A DNA stretch of 64,000 nt, from positions 62,001-126,000 of IMG/VR virus record IMGVR_UViG_3300009034_000002. One strand, 5' to 3'. The notes beneath the pieces are model-generated. The model did not search any database. It saw nothing but the letters and a program-made list of their open reading frames with translations, and was not told the origin of the DNA. The DNA comes from a virus. A program made the position numbers and the translations under genes. Below, in pieces: positions 34,631 through 43,588 of the stretch (positions within the stretch are counted from its first letter, which is position 1; every line of letters starts with the position of its first letter).

Positions 34631-35350
34631 CTATTTTCCGGATTTCCTGAAATCGGTTTGAGCAAAAGCTTCCATATACCACGTCGGTAGCATACTGAAC
34701 CCTTTGTCAAGTAAGTGCCAACATAAATCTTGAGACGATGCATTTGCCAATTTAATTTCATGTCTACTTAAAAAGCCTGATGTGACACGCCGCGTTTTCT
34801 CAATAGCACGTTTATATATCCGCCACGCATATAAGCCGTTCTTTCTAATGTTATCCAACTCCTTCTGCAATTTTCGGCTAACAATATTTTCAAATTTCCA
34901 TTCGCCATCTTGCGTCGACCAAGTTCCCACAACAGTACGACGAGGATCAAGAAAGTAGCCTGATAAATCAGCCCACGGCTCAAGTGGGAAAGGACTTATG
35001 GTATCTGGTTTCGCTATCATTGTAGGCTCTTCAACAAGCCGGACTTCTTCGCGATTCGCCTTCGACACTATGGTATAACCAATATTAATCAACGCTTTCC
35101 GTAATTCGTACAGGGGACAGTCGGCCAAACCGTACCGAAACAGGATTGTCGTGCCATCCGTAAGGTCGACATCCCAAAGTGCAGAACCAGGTACGCCGTC
35201 TTTCCTCCAACGCGTCATAGTATTGTAAAGGTCTGGCGCAAGTTGTTCGTAAACATCAAACAACAAATTGCCTGCTACATACCTAAAAATGCCAACCGTC
35301 ATTCTGTCCGTCAAACGAACGAAGTATCCACTTGAGCCGCCTGGAATCAT
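34631..35350 (-). CDS. Hypothetical protein downstream of portal region
   Basis: 239 residues, not recognised. Mixed alpha/beta composition with WADLSGYF, AWRIYKRAIEKTRR and LPTWYMEAF stretches, no membrane segment or cysteine motif. ATG at 35350 follows GGGGGG by 8 bases. It is the first phage gene after the portal fusion once the homing endonuclease is set aside, so a head, neck or connector role is possible from position only. Confidence 0.5.
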   Translation of the reverse strand: MIPGGSSGYFVRLTDRMTVGIFRYVAGNLLFDVYEQLAPDLYNTMTRWRKDGVPGSALWDVDLTDGTTILFRYGLADCPLYELRKALINIGYTIVSKANREEVRLVEEPTMIAKPDTISPFPLEPWADLSGYFLDPRRTVVGTWSTQDGEWKFENIVSRKLQKELDNIRKNGLYAWRIYKRAIEKTRRVTSGFLSRHEIKLANASSQDLCWHLLDKGFSMLPTWYMEAFAQTDFRKSGK

Positions 35351-35353
35351 GAT

Positions 35354-35959
35354 TTAAACCCCCCCAATTATAATTGCGTTGTAAAACGCAGTATGCCATT
35401 CACGATCGAAGTTTGCTTTAGAGTTACATGACTTACACAGTGTTATTAAATTGCTAGGATCGCAGTTCTTTTTGTTATAGTCAATATGATGTCTAGTCAA
35501 AGCACGCGACTTTCCGTTGCACATGGGATTCTGGCAATGGTAACCGTCGCGTTCTTTTATCATCTCTTTAAACTCTTTAAAGTTCCAATCGAAACAATAT
35601 GGTTCTGCTGAAATACCGCCTTTCCAGTTCCAACTGTTTGGACCACAAAACTTACCTTTAAGTGATTCAGACCTTTTACGATTTGACTCTGGAGTATGTT
35701 GTTTACCATACCAAGGATGATCGGGACCACACATTCCATACATTGGATGATCTGGACCACACCTTCCGAACATTGGATTATTGGGACCTTTCTGTGAAAT
35801 AAATATTTTGGAACGATGTAAGTTGCAATTACATGCTTTGTCCCTTATACTCGACCAAGACCGACCTGGGAGAACTGCTAACAGCTTTTCCTTTGTCCAA
35901 TCGTAGTATCCCCTCTCCAAAATTTCTAACTCAATTTTATTCCAACGTTTTCCCTTCAT
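35354..35959 (-). CDS. HNH homing endonuclease with NUMOD3 repeats
   Basis: 201 residues. The N-terminal part has a helix-turn-helix-like segment (KIELEILERGYYDWTKEKLLAVLPGRSWSSI) and repeated GPxxPMFG/GPDHPxYGK motifs typical of NUMOD3 DNA-binding elements. The C-terminal HNH nuclease shows CQNPMC, RHHIDYNKKNCDPSNLITLCKSCN. It is a free-standing selfish element between the portal gene and the next structural gene. ATG at 35959 overlaps the portal stop by one base (TAATG). A further in-frame ATG at 35995 lies inside the portal gene. Confidence 0.88.
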   Translation of the reverse strand: MKGKRWNKIELEILERGYYDWTKEKLLAVLPGRSWSSIRDKACNCNLHRSKIFISQKGPNNPMFGRCGPDHPMYGMCGPDHPWYGKQHTPESNRKRSESLKGKFCGPNSWNWKGGISAEPYCFDWNFKEFKEMIKERDGYHCQNPMCNGKSRALTRHHIDYNKKNCDPSNLITLCKSCNSKANFDREWHTAFYNAIIIGGV

Positions 35960-38900
35960 TACATCTCGCCCATCTCCTTTAGTGCTGTCTCCCATGCGTC
36001 GATCAACTCAATCGTTAGAGGATCTGTACCTAATTTTGGATCTTTCTTTATGATTCGTCTCAATTCCAACAACAATCTCTTTTTCATTTCTGGATCTAAA
36101 ATCTCCTCCGACCTCAACAATTTTTCTATCATCGCTTTTCTTAATGCTAAAAGTTTGGTAACGGTCGTCTTCGGGAGTGTTTCCTTCAACACGAATTGAC
36201 GTACAATAGCTTCAATTTCATCTACCACTTGTACAGCACTTCCGCGAGCAACTACAGGAGATGTTACTGACAAAGCAAATGCATTAGCAAAAATATCTGA
36301 TGGATCCGCTAAACAATATGATCTTAAACTCAATGGATATCCAGACTTCATCCCATCCATCATACTTGAAAGCTTTGTTGAGTCAATAAAGTGCCACGGG
36401 TCCTTTAGTACCTTAACGTACTCTCTCTCCAACCACCTAACATTTTTCGGTGTTAACTTGTAAACCTTTGCGTTAATAATTAATGAACTAAGGAGCCACC
36501 TTCTTAATTCAAGCACGCGAGCCCTGGCTTCAGGATTTGGAGCAATATAAATCTTCCAAATATGGTGTCCCATTTCATGTGCCGTTGGATACACCTCTGG
36601 AACCGTAAATATTGAATATTTCGACTTAACACCAAAGTTTCTTAATAGAGTGGGATCGACCACGGTAGTCTCAGAATATTTGCACAGTGCAAAGTTATCA
36701 TGCACAACTAAAGCTCGTAAGTCCTTAAAAAACTCCTTCCGTCGTAAACCTGGATACCGGGTTAACATTTCCTCAAGCCACGTAAGACCCTCTCTTCGTT
36801 GTGCTGCGGTCATCGTCTTTGTAAAAGCAGGCGTGACCAATTTTAAAATGTCCGGAATCTTATGGTCCGCCCTCCAAGGTACACGAGCCGCCTTTCTGAC
36901 TAATCGAATATACTCCCTGGGATGGATCTTATTAACATGAGTCCAAAGAAATTCTTGAAATACTGGTGCCCACGGTAACCTTCTGAAGCCTTCATAGTCA
37001 GTAATAAACCAAGAAAAGTTCTTTTTCATAAATTCGTCAATATTAAAAAACGACTTGGGATCCATCCACCAATCAATATCAAGTTTATGCTTTCTAAAGA
37101 ACGAAGGTAATTTTGGATTACGTCCAGCAATTACAATGTTACGAAATTCCTTTTCAACAAATGCATAACGTTCTGGCCCAACCAGTTTTACTGGAACCTT
37201 TACCTTTAATGTCCTCGCAGCATCGTCTAACATGTTTGTCGTAATCTTCTTGGCCTCCCTTAAATACACTCTATAATACTCATCTCGTATGTCAAACATT
37301 ATTTTACCAAATACTGAATTCACCAAATCAGGAATCTGGGCTTCAGCTCGTTTCCACGGTTGTAAAGCTTCAACAAACTGAGTTACATGTGAATCCTTAA
37401 ATGGCTTCGGTACCATTATAGTGCGTATTCCATCCTTCATGCTAGATCTAACTGTCCTTAAACCGGGCACATCCTTAACAACGACTCCAGCCCAATATTC
37501 CTTGCGCATAGCACCCGGAATACGATTCCACAAAAGTTGTGCAGTTGCTGTATTCGAAAGTTTAAATTGAGGTATAAAGCTTTCCCATTTAAAAGTTGGA
37601 TCGCCCTTCAGCCAACGCTTAACATTAAACAGTCGTCCAACAAATTTACTCTCTTGAGCATACTCTCTCAAGACTGGAATTAAAATACACCTGCAATTCG
37701 TGCAACAAGGCAAATCAGCACTTTTCGGCCTCATTGGCAACTCATAAGCAGAAAATTCAATTCCAGCTAATTGTGCGCATACTTTACAGGAATTACCGTC
37801 GCCCATGCCAACCCAAAGGAACCTTCTGTATTCCCGAGGCACAGAAATGGCTTTTAAACCTTCAATCAACGGGATATTAGCAACATCCCCCAAAACAGAC
37901 GCATACAATGCTACCTGCCATACCCAACCAGTAAGTGTGGTATTAATCTTATTTAATAAATCTGTACGTTCCTCAGGCGAAGCATCAGATAATTGTCTGA
38001 CGGAAGGATACAAATGTCTCTCCGCATAAGATCTCGGCCAGTCAAGTTTCTCCTCCGTTAGTTCTCGTTTTTGAGTACTTAAATCTACACTACCCCAGTT
38101 AACACCGCCTACCGGTTTGTAATAATGATCTGAATTCCATTTTCCTAAATCGGTAGCCTTATTAAAGTAGTCATCTACAATAGGTGACCACTCATCAATC
38201 ATATTATTTAATTGGGTTTCGGCATCATCGGCTACGGCTCTTGTAATTAAACCACGTTGGACAACCAAGCCTTCTACCGATTTTTTAAACTTAAAGTATG
38301 AGGTGTACAGTTTACCACGATATTCGTGAATTAATTTACGTCTCTTCTCAATAAATTCTTGTTCGTGTGGTCCGTAAACTCGACTTCCAGTTAAAGCACT
38401 AATCCGGTAGTTCTTAGCGCGTGCTTCAACAGGTTCTTTCTTTGCCTGTCGTTCGAGTGGAATTGGTTCTTGCTCTTCCTCTACTTCCTCTACTTCAACA
38501 GCTCTCAGTTCTTCGACTTTTCCTTCGCCTAATTCTTTTGGAGTTGTTAATCCTGTAGGTGACTTTACATATAGTATATCGCCGCCCTTCACAGGAGCCA
38601 AACTCCAAACCTTACGACCTGCATTTAATGTAATTAAACCAGAGGTCACCAATCCTTGGACTTCTTCAGGCCTTATTCGTTTTGTAAGTACAAACTTTGC
38701 TTTCATGCCGGCCAACAAGAATGTGTTTAACTTTTCCTCAAGATGTTCCGAAAGTAAATCTACCAAGGACGAAGTTTTATCAAGACCGTCAAAGAAGCCA
38801 AAACCCTTCTCAATAACCTTATCACAATAGTCAATAATTGGTTTTACACTTAACTCACGGAAGTTATTATCAAAAGGAACCCATCCCAATTTTTCAACGC

Positions 38901-39660
38901 CGTCAATGATACGCATTGCATCATCGGTTTGTAATGCGGTACCAAAAGACTTTTCGGCTCTATCTCGAGCTTCTTTACCAATTTCAGACATATGCAAAAC
39001 GCCAAAAGGATTCTTTCGTTTCGAACCCTGCTTCGACCAGGAACTTAACCAATTGAGTACTCCAGAAATCTCACTTGCAATTGAACAAATAATTGGCTCT
39101 CCTCGCTTAGTGTATGTCTTTGGAAAACCTTTCACAAATACAATTTCATCAATGGAAAAGTCGATCTCTTTCTTCTGTCCATTCACGGTTGCAATTTGTT
39201 TATAACCTGTGATAGTTCCAAACGTATCCATCTTCTCTTTGAAAGTTGAAGCATCGCGGCAAAAAACTTCTACCACACTATTAGCATTAGAAAGTACTTT
39301 CTGTAGTACGCCTTTATCAAGAACTAGGATGTCGGATAAGAATTGCCAAAGAACATCAAAGAATGTTTCGCGTCCCGAATTTGCAACGTCATTTAAAAGA
39401 AATCCTTCCTTCTTTCCAACAAAACCCCAATTCTGATCAAGGAGTGTCTGTTTACAAACTTGGTCAATACATCTTCGTACTGCAGGCATCCTGAAATAAC
39501 AATTTCTTAACACTTCAGGCGACCACTCTCCTTCTACAGCTTGAACAAACTCCCACAACATCGTCCAAGCGGTATGTGCTCCTTTCTTTTCTTCGCGGAT
39601 AATCTCGTTTGGTTTCTCAAACGGTTTCTTCAAATTCCTGAAAAAATATCCCCAATCCAT
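35959..39660 (-). CDS. Portal-MuF-zincin fusion protein
   Basis: 1233 residues, far longer than a portal. Residues 1-390 fit an HK97-type portal (SIDEIVFVKGFPKTYTKRGEP, long C-terminal helices). After a Glu-rich linker (about 380-410), residues 430-680 form a MuF-like head-morphogenesis domain with GNSCKVC (about 618), LP and CTNCRC (about 653). The C-terminal half holds a zincin-type metallopeptidase with YPTAHEMGHHIW at about 1033, then helices. The portal is a dodecameric DNA gate; a tethered protease could mature head proteins or act after entry. ATG at 39660 has GAGGTGA. It follows terL by 13 bases. Confidence 0.82.
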   Translation of the reverse strand: MDWGYFFRNLKKPFEKPNEIIREEKKGAHTAWTMLWEFVQAVEGEWSPEVLRNCYFRMPAVRRCIDQVCKQTLLDQNWGFVGKKEGFLLNDVANSGRETFFDVLWQFLSDILVLDKGVLQKVLSNANSVVEVFCRDASTFKEKMDTFGTITGYKQIATVNGQKKEIDFSIDEIVFVKGFPKTYTKRGEPIICSIASEISGVLNWLSSWSKQGSKRKNPFGVLHMSEIGKEARDRAEKSFGTALQTDDAMRIIDGVEKLGWVPFDNNFRELSVKPIIDYCDKVIEKGFGFFDGLDKTSSLVDLLSEHLEEKLNTFLLAGMKAKFVLTKRIRPEEVQGLVTSGLITLNAGRKVWSLAPVKGGDILYVKSPTGLTTPKELGEGKVEELRAVEVEEVEEEQEPIPLERQAKKEPVEARAKNYRISALTGSRVYGPHEQEFIEKRRKLIHEYRGKLYTSYFKFKKSVEGLVVQRGLITRAVADDAETQLNNMIDEWSPIVDDYFNKATDLGKWNSDHYYKPVGGVNWGSVDLSTQKRELTEEKLDWPRSYAERHLYPSVRQLSDASPEERTDLLNKINTTLTGWVWQVALYASVLGDVANIPLIEGLKAISVPREYRRFLWVGMGDGNSCKVCAQLAGIEFSAYELPMRPKSADLPCCTNCRCILIPVLREYAQESKFVGRLFNVKRWLKGDPTFKWESFIPQFKLSNTATAQLLWNRIPGAMRKEYWAGVVVKDVPGLRTVRSSMKDGIRTIMVPKPFKDSHVTQFVEALQPWKRAEAQIPDLVNSVFGKIMFDIRDEYYRVYLREAKKITTNMLDDAARTLKVKVPVKLVGPERYAFVEKEFRNIVIAGRNPKLPSFFRKHKLDIDWWMDPKSFFNIDEFMKKNFSWFITDYEGFRRLPWAPVFQEFLWTHVNKIHPREYIRLVRKAARVPWRADHKIPDILKLVTPAFTKTMTAAQRREGLTWLEEMLTRYPGLRRKEFFKDLRALVVHDNFALCKYSETTVVDPTLLRNFGVKSKYSIFTVPEVYPTAHEMGHHIWKIYIAPNPEARARVLELRRWLLSSLIINAKVYKLTPKNVRWLEREYVKVLKDPWHFIDSTKLSSMMDGMKSGYPLSLRSYCLADPSDIFANAFALSVTSPVVARGSAVQVVDEIEAIVRQFVLKETLPKTTVTKLLALRKAMIEKLLRSEEILDPEMKKRLLLELRRIIKKDPKLGTDPLTIELIDAWETALKEMGEM

Positions 39661-39673
39661 ATTTCACCTCACA

Positions 39674-41095
39674 TTAAATTGCCCATACTGATATACGTCC
39701 ACGTTCGGCAAGTGAATCTAACGAACGTACCGCCTCTCTTGCAAAAAAACTCGCAAGTACGCAGTCTTTATACTTCGTATTTGGCCAATATAACACTTCA
39801 TTCATAAAGCCGCACCAACCACACTGACATTCAACCGAGTGTTTAAATTTTGGAACTCGCCACATGCGATTTGCCATTTCCATAAACATCGAAGCAAGTC
39901 CCAACTGTGGATCCCATTTCGATTTACCCGTTGTGAAATAAGCCTTAAGCGGCAACTTCTTCATCTCAGAAGTCCATTCCAATAAGGCCTTTTGATATGT
40001 ATTACTTTCAACCAATATTATTTCAGATTTGAACTGTTCATAAGTGTCAATTATTACCCGACCCTGATTAGGCGAACCTTGTCGTAAACGTTTAATATCT
40101 ATAGGAATTCTAATTCCATTCTCATCTACCGCAATTGTAAACACAACAGTCCAAGCCTTATCCCTCGAGATTGCCGGATCAACCCCTGTATACTTAGGGA
40201 AATCCTTGGTAAAGTCCACGACGTTTGAAATTGTTAATGGATCAAATTCATCCATTAACATATCCTTCGTTACAGTAGATTGAGGCTCACCATAAGGTAT
40301 TAATCTGTATGCCCTATTGGCCGATTCCTCATCTTCCTCAAATTCTGCAATCAATGCCTCACGAGGCCAAATTTCCGGCCACAGCGGTGTAAAGTCTTCA
40401 TCAATTATATATACAAACTTCTTGAAACGTTTACTTTCCCTCCAAATGTGCATGGTCAGATCATCTTCAAACCATGGAGTTCCAATATAAATAACTTTAT
40501 TCCACCGAGGATCCGTCATCTTCATCCATGTATCGTCCCAGCTCCGCCTAATCGACTTACGTAATCCAGCCGTACAGCTGTTTCGACGGTCTACAACATC
40601 ATCAGCAATGAGAACATCACAACGACCACCAGTTACAGAAGAAGTAATTCCATTAACCTCAAGAGTTGCATCCTTCAAAAATTGATCTCTCTGTACAGTT
40701 AACTTGTTACTTGTCCAAGGATCCCCAGGCCTAATATTGGGGAAAATCTTGTGATACTTCTCATTCTGTTCAAAATTGGTAAGGTGCCACTGACCAATCT
40801 CACTCCCCTTGTCCGAACTACATGTGGCTACCTTAACCCTCAAATCAGGATTATTGCCAATCTTCCAAGAAACCCAATGTAAAGTTATAACGCTACTCTT
40901 ACCATGCCCGCGTGGAGCAGCAATAAATATAAAATCGTTTTCCTCTATTGCTTGGAGCCACTCCAGATGCATAGGACACAATGGCATGCCAAATGCATAT
41001 GATTGAAAAGCCGCAGGATCAGTCCGACAAGTTTCAACAAGTTCGGTCTCTAGCTCCCGTTTCCTCTTTATTAACTTTCGATTATCGGAGCCCAT
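39674..41095 (-). CDS. terL: Terminase large subunit
   Basis: 473 residues, DNA-packaging ATPase and nuclease. Walker A is APRGHGKSS (60-68), Walker B CDVLIADDVV (159-168), and the coupling motif follows in YIGTPW. The RNase H-like nuclease starts with YTGVDPAIS (Asp306), with later acidic residues in ILVESN and near YKDCVLA. The C-terminal CQCGWCGF adds a possible zinc site. The ATG overlaps the terS stop by one base (TAATG). Together with the portal this fixes the window as a tailed phage. Confidence 0.93.
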   Translation of the reverse strand: MGSDNRKLIKRKRELETELVETCRTDPAAFQSYAFGMPLCPMHLEWLQAIEENDFIFIAAPRGHGKSSVITLHWVSWKIGNNPDLRVKVATCSSDKGSEIGQWHLTNFEQNEKYHKIFPNIRPGDPWTSNKLTVQRDQFLKDATLEVNGITSSVTGGRCDVLIADDVVDRRNSCTAGLRKSIRRSWDDTWMKMTDPRWNKVIYIGTPWFEDDLTMHIWRESKRFKKFVYIIDEDFTPLWPEIWPREALIAEFEEDEESANRAYRLIPYGEPQSTVTKDMLMDEFDPLTISNVVDFTKDFPKYTGVDPAISRDKAWTVVFTIAVDENGIRIPIDIKRLRQGSPNQGRVIIDTYEQFKSEIILVESNTYQKALLEWTSEMKKLPLKAYFTTGKSKWDPQLGLASMFMEMANRMWRVPKFKHSVECQCGWCGFMNEVLYWPNTKYKDCVLASFFAREAVRSLDSLAERGRISVWAI

Positions 41096-41577
41096 TACTC
41101 CGTATCAACCCCCGAACCCTCTTCTTTAAAAGACTTAAGTTGGACTTCTTGTATCCTTTTCATCTCTTCCTCTAACCTTTTTACTTGTTCTTCAAGGGTT
41201 TCACTTTCGTCTGGCTTCCTGCCTTTTGTCATTTCTCGTATAAACTTAAATGTGCTCATAACATCCGACCAATTCTTAGGCTTAATAATACCTTGAATGA
41301 CCGGAAGAAGTGCTTTTGTAAATAACAAATGGCACATCAAATGTTCATGTCGATATAGGTTTAGTATGCGTTCCCTCATTTCTGGAGGAAACAACTCACA
41401 AACTGTTGATGCAGCTTCTTTCCTTAGTTCAAGAGCTCGATCATCCCAATTTTCCTCCTGCCTCCATTTATGAAGAGTGGAATTTGGAATACTCGTTAAC
41501 TTTTCAACAGCAGCAATTTCACCGTGTTGACAATATAACTCAAATGCCTTAGCTCTTTCTTTCGCGGTATGTGCCAT
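41095..41577 (-). CDS. terS: Terminase small subunit
   Basis: 160 residues. The N-terminal helix-turn-helix (MAHTAKERAKAFELYCQHGEIAAVEKLTSIPNSTLHKWRQEENW) is typical of phBC6A51-like small terminases that recognise packaging sites. The central helices would oligomerise and the C-terminal EEQVKRLEEEMKRIQE is a coiled coil. It directly precedes terL. No good SD is seen before ATG at 41577. It sits about 100 bases downstream of a candidate promoter, consistent with the first gene of the late operon. Confidence 0.85.
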   Translation of the reverse strand: MAHTAKERAKAFELYCQHGEIAAVEKLTSIPNSTLHKWRQEENWDDRALELRKEAASTVCELFPPEMRERILNLYRHEHLMCHLLFTKALLPVIQGIIKPKNWSDVMSTFKFIREMTKGRKPDESETLEEQVKRLEEEMKRIQEVQLKSFKEEGSGVDTE

Positions 41578-41623
41578 TTAAGTTGACATTTTCTACCAAG
41601 ATTAAGCTTTTTTGTTTGAACCT

Positions 41624-41655
41624 TCAAAAAAGTCAAAAAGCCTAGCGTCTTTTTG
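41624..41655 (-). terminator. Possible attenuator or weak terminator hairpin in terS leader
   Basis: On the minus strand, CAAAAAG (41649-41655) pairs with CTTTTTG (41634-41640) across an 8-base loop. After it comes AC and a run of six T. The stem is short and AT-rich. It lies after the candidate promoter at 41678, so it would act as an attenuator of terS or is incidental. Confidence 0.25.
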
Positions 41656-41677
41656 GCAGAAAACCTCCAATATTTTA

Positions 41678-41706
41678 ATTTTAATAGAAAATTGTCTCAG
41701 GTTCAA
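41678..41706 (-). promoter_or_regulatory. Candidate promoter TTGAAC-17-TAAAAT before terS
   Basis: -35 TTGAAC at 41701-41706, -10 TAAAAT at 41678-41683, spacer 17, on the minus strand in the 131-base gap between the overlapping gene at 41709 and terS. It is well placed to drive the packaging and structural genes. Confidence 0.45.
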
Positions 41707-41708
41707 GT

Positions 41709-42143
41709 CTAAACGTAAAGCAAAACGTCAAATAATGGCGCCACTTTCAGATTTTTCCATGCAAACTGAGGAATTTCGTCAGAAAGATTATTTAATGTAC
41801 AAACTGACATCACAGGATAATTGGATTTGGAATAACAAAAGAGTGGGATATAGTCTTGCGGACAGTTTTGGACTACTTCATAAAATCTCTGAAAGGGTTT
41901 AAAACTACTAGGACGAACGATAAAATCCTTTATAGGAAACCAACAGGCATCAAACTCAATGTACACCGCTGGACCATCAAGTTCCTTTAGTATCGTTACG
42001 AACTGTACCAGCGCTTTTAAATTGTGACTGCTTGGTAGTTGATCCCCCAGTATCAGCTTTTGGCGCCACTGTTTCCACATCTTCAGAAACCTCTTCAGCG
42101 GGTACTCCTTCGCAAGTTCGGAAAAATTGCCTATATCCAGCAT
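41709..42143 (-). CDS. Hypothetical protein overlapping the recombinase 3' end
   Basis: 144 residues, not recognised. It overlaps the last 167 bases of the RecA-like gene in another frame. Support is the ATG at 42143 with GGAGG 6 bases upstream, inside the recombinase coding region, and ordinary protein-like composition past the overlap (LVQFVTILKELDGPAVYIEF, FDACWFPIKDF). Without it the 270 bases after the recombinase would be empty. Either an overlapping gene started by an internal SD or, less likely, a frameshift extension of the recombinase. Confidence 0.6.
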   Translation of the reverse strand: MLDIGNFSELAKEYPLKRFLKMWKQWRQKLILGDQLPSSHNLKALVQFVTILKELDGPAVYIEFDACWFPIKDFIVRPSSFKPFQRFYEVVQNCPQDYIPLFCYSKSNYPVMSVCTLNNLSDEIPQFAWKNLKVAPLFDVLLYV

Positions 42144-43104
42144 AATCAACCTCCGGGAACACTGACTTAACAACTTGTTCGACAACCGTATTAACGGCCT
42201 CCTCCTGCCGGACCCCTTTGTTTTTTCCGGGGAGAGGTTCACCATCCGGACCGTAGTAAAAGCCGGAACGTTTGGTTAACAGTTTAGCGTCAACTGCCAA
42301 CTGCATAATACATTTAGTATCGTCAAAGCCGGTTTCCCAATTCAAATCCACCGTAGTTTCCTTAAATGGGAAAGACACCTTATTCTTAACACATTTCAAT
42401 TTTACCAAAATTCCGTCTGGTTCAGCGTGTTGTCTGTTCATCTCCAACTGAATTGCAGCGTGATAATCCACAGCATATCCACCTAACTTACCAACGGCCC
42501 TGCCCCAAGCCATAGGTTTGCTCTTCAACTGTGAAACAACAACTAAACTAATCTTACTGTCGTAAAGTTGTTTACCAATGGCTCTGAACGATTTCGAAAG
42601 GATCCTTGCATGTTGTCCTAACGCTTTATCCGACATATCCTCTTCGACCTCTTCCTCAGTTGCAATTGACAGTGAATCAATACATAAAATCACAGGTTTG
42701 TCAAAATTTGACTCCCTAATATGCTTAATGGTAAATGGTATTTGTTCCCGGACCATTTGTTGAAGATGATCTGGCTGTACTATCACGATGGGTTTAAGTT
42801 CAAATACAGCAGCAAATTCCTTTGTGTACGACTGTTCCGTATCCCAAAGAACCACCTCTCCGCCAAGTTTTTGAAAACTCGACATCATTCGCATGCATAG
42901 GGCAGACTTACCGGAACTTGGCCAACCGGCTATTTCAATAATCCTACCTAGAGGCAATCCAGGACGGCCAATTATATAATCTACGGAAAAGACACCTGTC
43001 GGAATAAAGGTATTTCGCCTTTCCATCAAATCGGGATCGTCAAGATATGTTACAGCAGAACCATACTTCTTTTGTAACTTCTTAACCCAATCGGTTCCCT
43101 TCAT
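41977..43104 (-). CDS. RecA/UvsX-like recombinase
   Basis: 375 residues. Walker A GWPSSGKS (60-67), the catalytic-type Glu90 in WDTEQS, Walker B VILCIDSLS (Asp143), VVVSQLKSKP and a loop-2-like KLGGYAVDY place it in the RecA/UvsX group. The C-terminal 60 residues (EEVSEDVETVAPKADTGG) are acidic and disordered-looking. ATG at 43104 follows GGAGGTGA with 6 bases; TTG at 43107 is also possible. It overlaps the deoxyribosyltransferase end by 23 bases. It probably works with the gp32-like and UvsY-like proteins upstream. Confidence 0.88.
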   Translation of the reverse strand: MKGTDWVKKLQKKYGSAVTYLDDPDLMERRNTFIPTGVFSVDYIIGRPGLPLGRIIEIAGWPSSGKSALCMRMMSSFQKLGGEVVLWDTEQSYTKEFAAVFELKPIVIVQPDHLQQMVREQIPFTIKHIRESNFDKPVILCIDSLSIATEEEVEEDMSDKALGQHARILSKSFRAIGKQLYDSKISLVVVSQLKSKPMAWGRAVGKLGGYAVDYHAAIQLEMNRQHAEPDGILVKLKCVKNKVSFPFKETTVDLNWETGFDDTKCIMQLAVDAKLLTKRSGFYYGPDGEPLPGKNKGVRQEEAVNTVVEQVVKSVFPEVDYAGYRQFFRTCEGVPAEEVSEDVETVAPKADTGGSTTKQSQFKSAGTVRNDTKGT

Positions 43105-43546
43105 CAAGTATCACCTCCATTTTGATCACATAATCAATAACTTTCACAAGCTCATCATAGCTTTCCCCATTGTAATAAATGTTGTCACATGACGACTCGC
43201 CCATCATAAGATTGATATGTGTATCCTTTTCGATCAATCTAAAATCGGTTCTAAGCGTAATAACCGTTTTGCCAATACCAAATCCAAAGCCATGTTCCCA
43301 ACACGTGCCAGAATCAGCGTCAGGACCATCCATCACGGCAAATACAACATCACTCGTACCGAGACCGTCAATATCGCTATGGAATACAGCTTGATTACAT
43401 TCCTTACGCTTATTTGCCTCAGATTCCTGTGGAAGAAACACCTCATAACCAAGTTGACGAAGTCTGGTAACAACTTCTTTGTTCCACAATCTTTCAGCCA
43501 TTGAAAAAAGCGGCGCAGCGAAGTAAATCCTTATCGGTTTATTCAT
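43082..43546 (-). CDS. Nucleoside 2-deoxyribosyltransferase
   Basis: 154 residues. Family motifs are YFAAPLFSMAERLWN (8-22), Asp/Ser in the DVVFAVMDGPDADSGT region (66-81) and catalytic Glu84 in WEHGFG. It would exchange bases between deoxynucleosides or hydrolyse deoxynucleotides in salvage. ATG at 43546 follows GGGGGG by 6-7 bases. Fits with dUTPase, MazG-like and phosphoribosyltransferase genes for reshaping the nucleotide pool. Confidence 0.82.
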   Translation of the reverse strand: MNKPIRIYFAAPLFSMAERLWNKEVVTRLRQLGYEVFLPQESEANKRKECNQAVFHSDIDGLGTSDVVFAVMDGPDADSGTCWEHGFGFGIGKTVITLRTDFRLIEKDTHINLMMGESSCDNIYYNGESYDELVKVIDYVIKMEVILDEGNRLG

Positions 43547-43588
43547 AGTTAACCCCCCATATTCGGTTTGGAGGTACAGTTAATCAGC

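Noticed and set aside
41612-41902. Plus-strand frame of 96 codons between terS and the recombinase
   Set aside because: It is antisense to the minus-strand gene at 41709, which has a strong SD, and to the candidate promoter. No SD of its own and the only plus-strand gene it would be.
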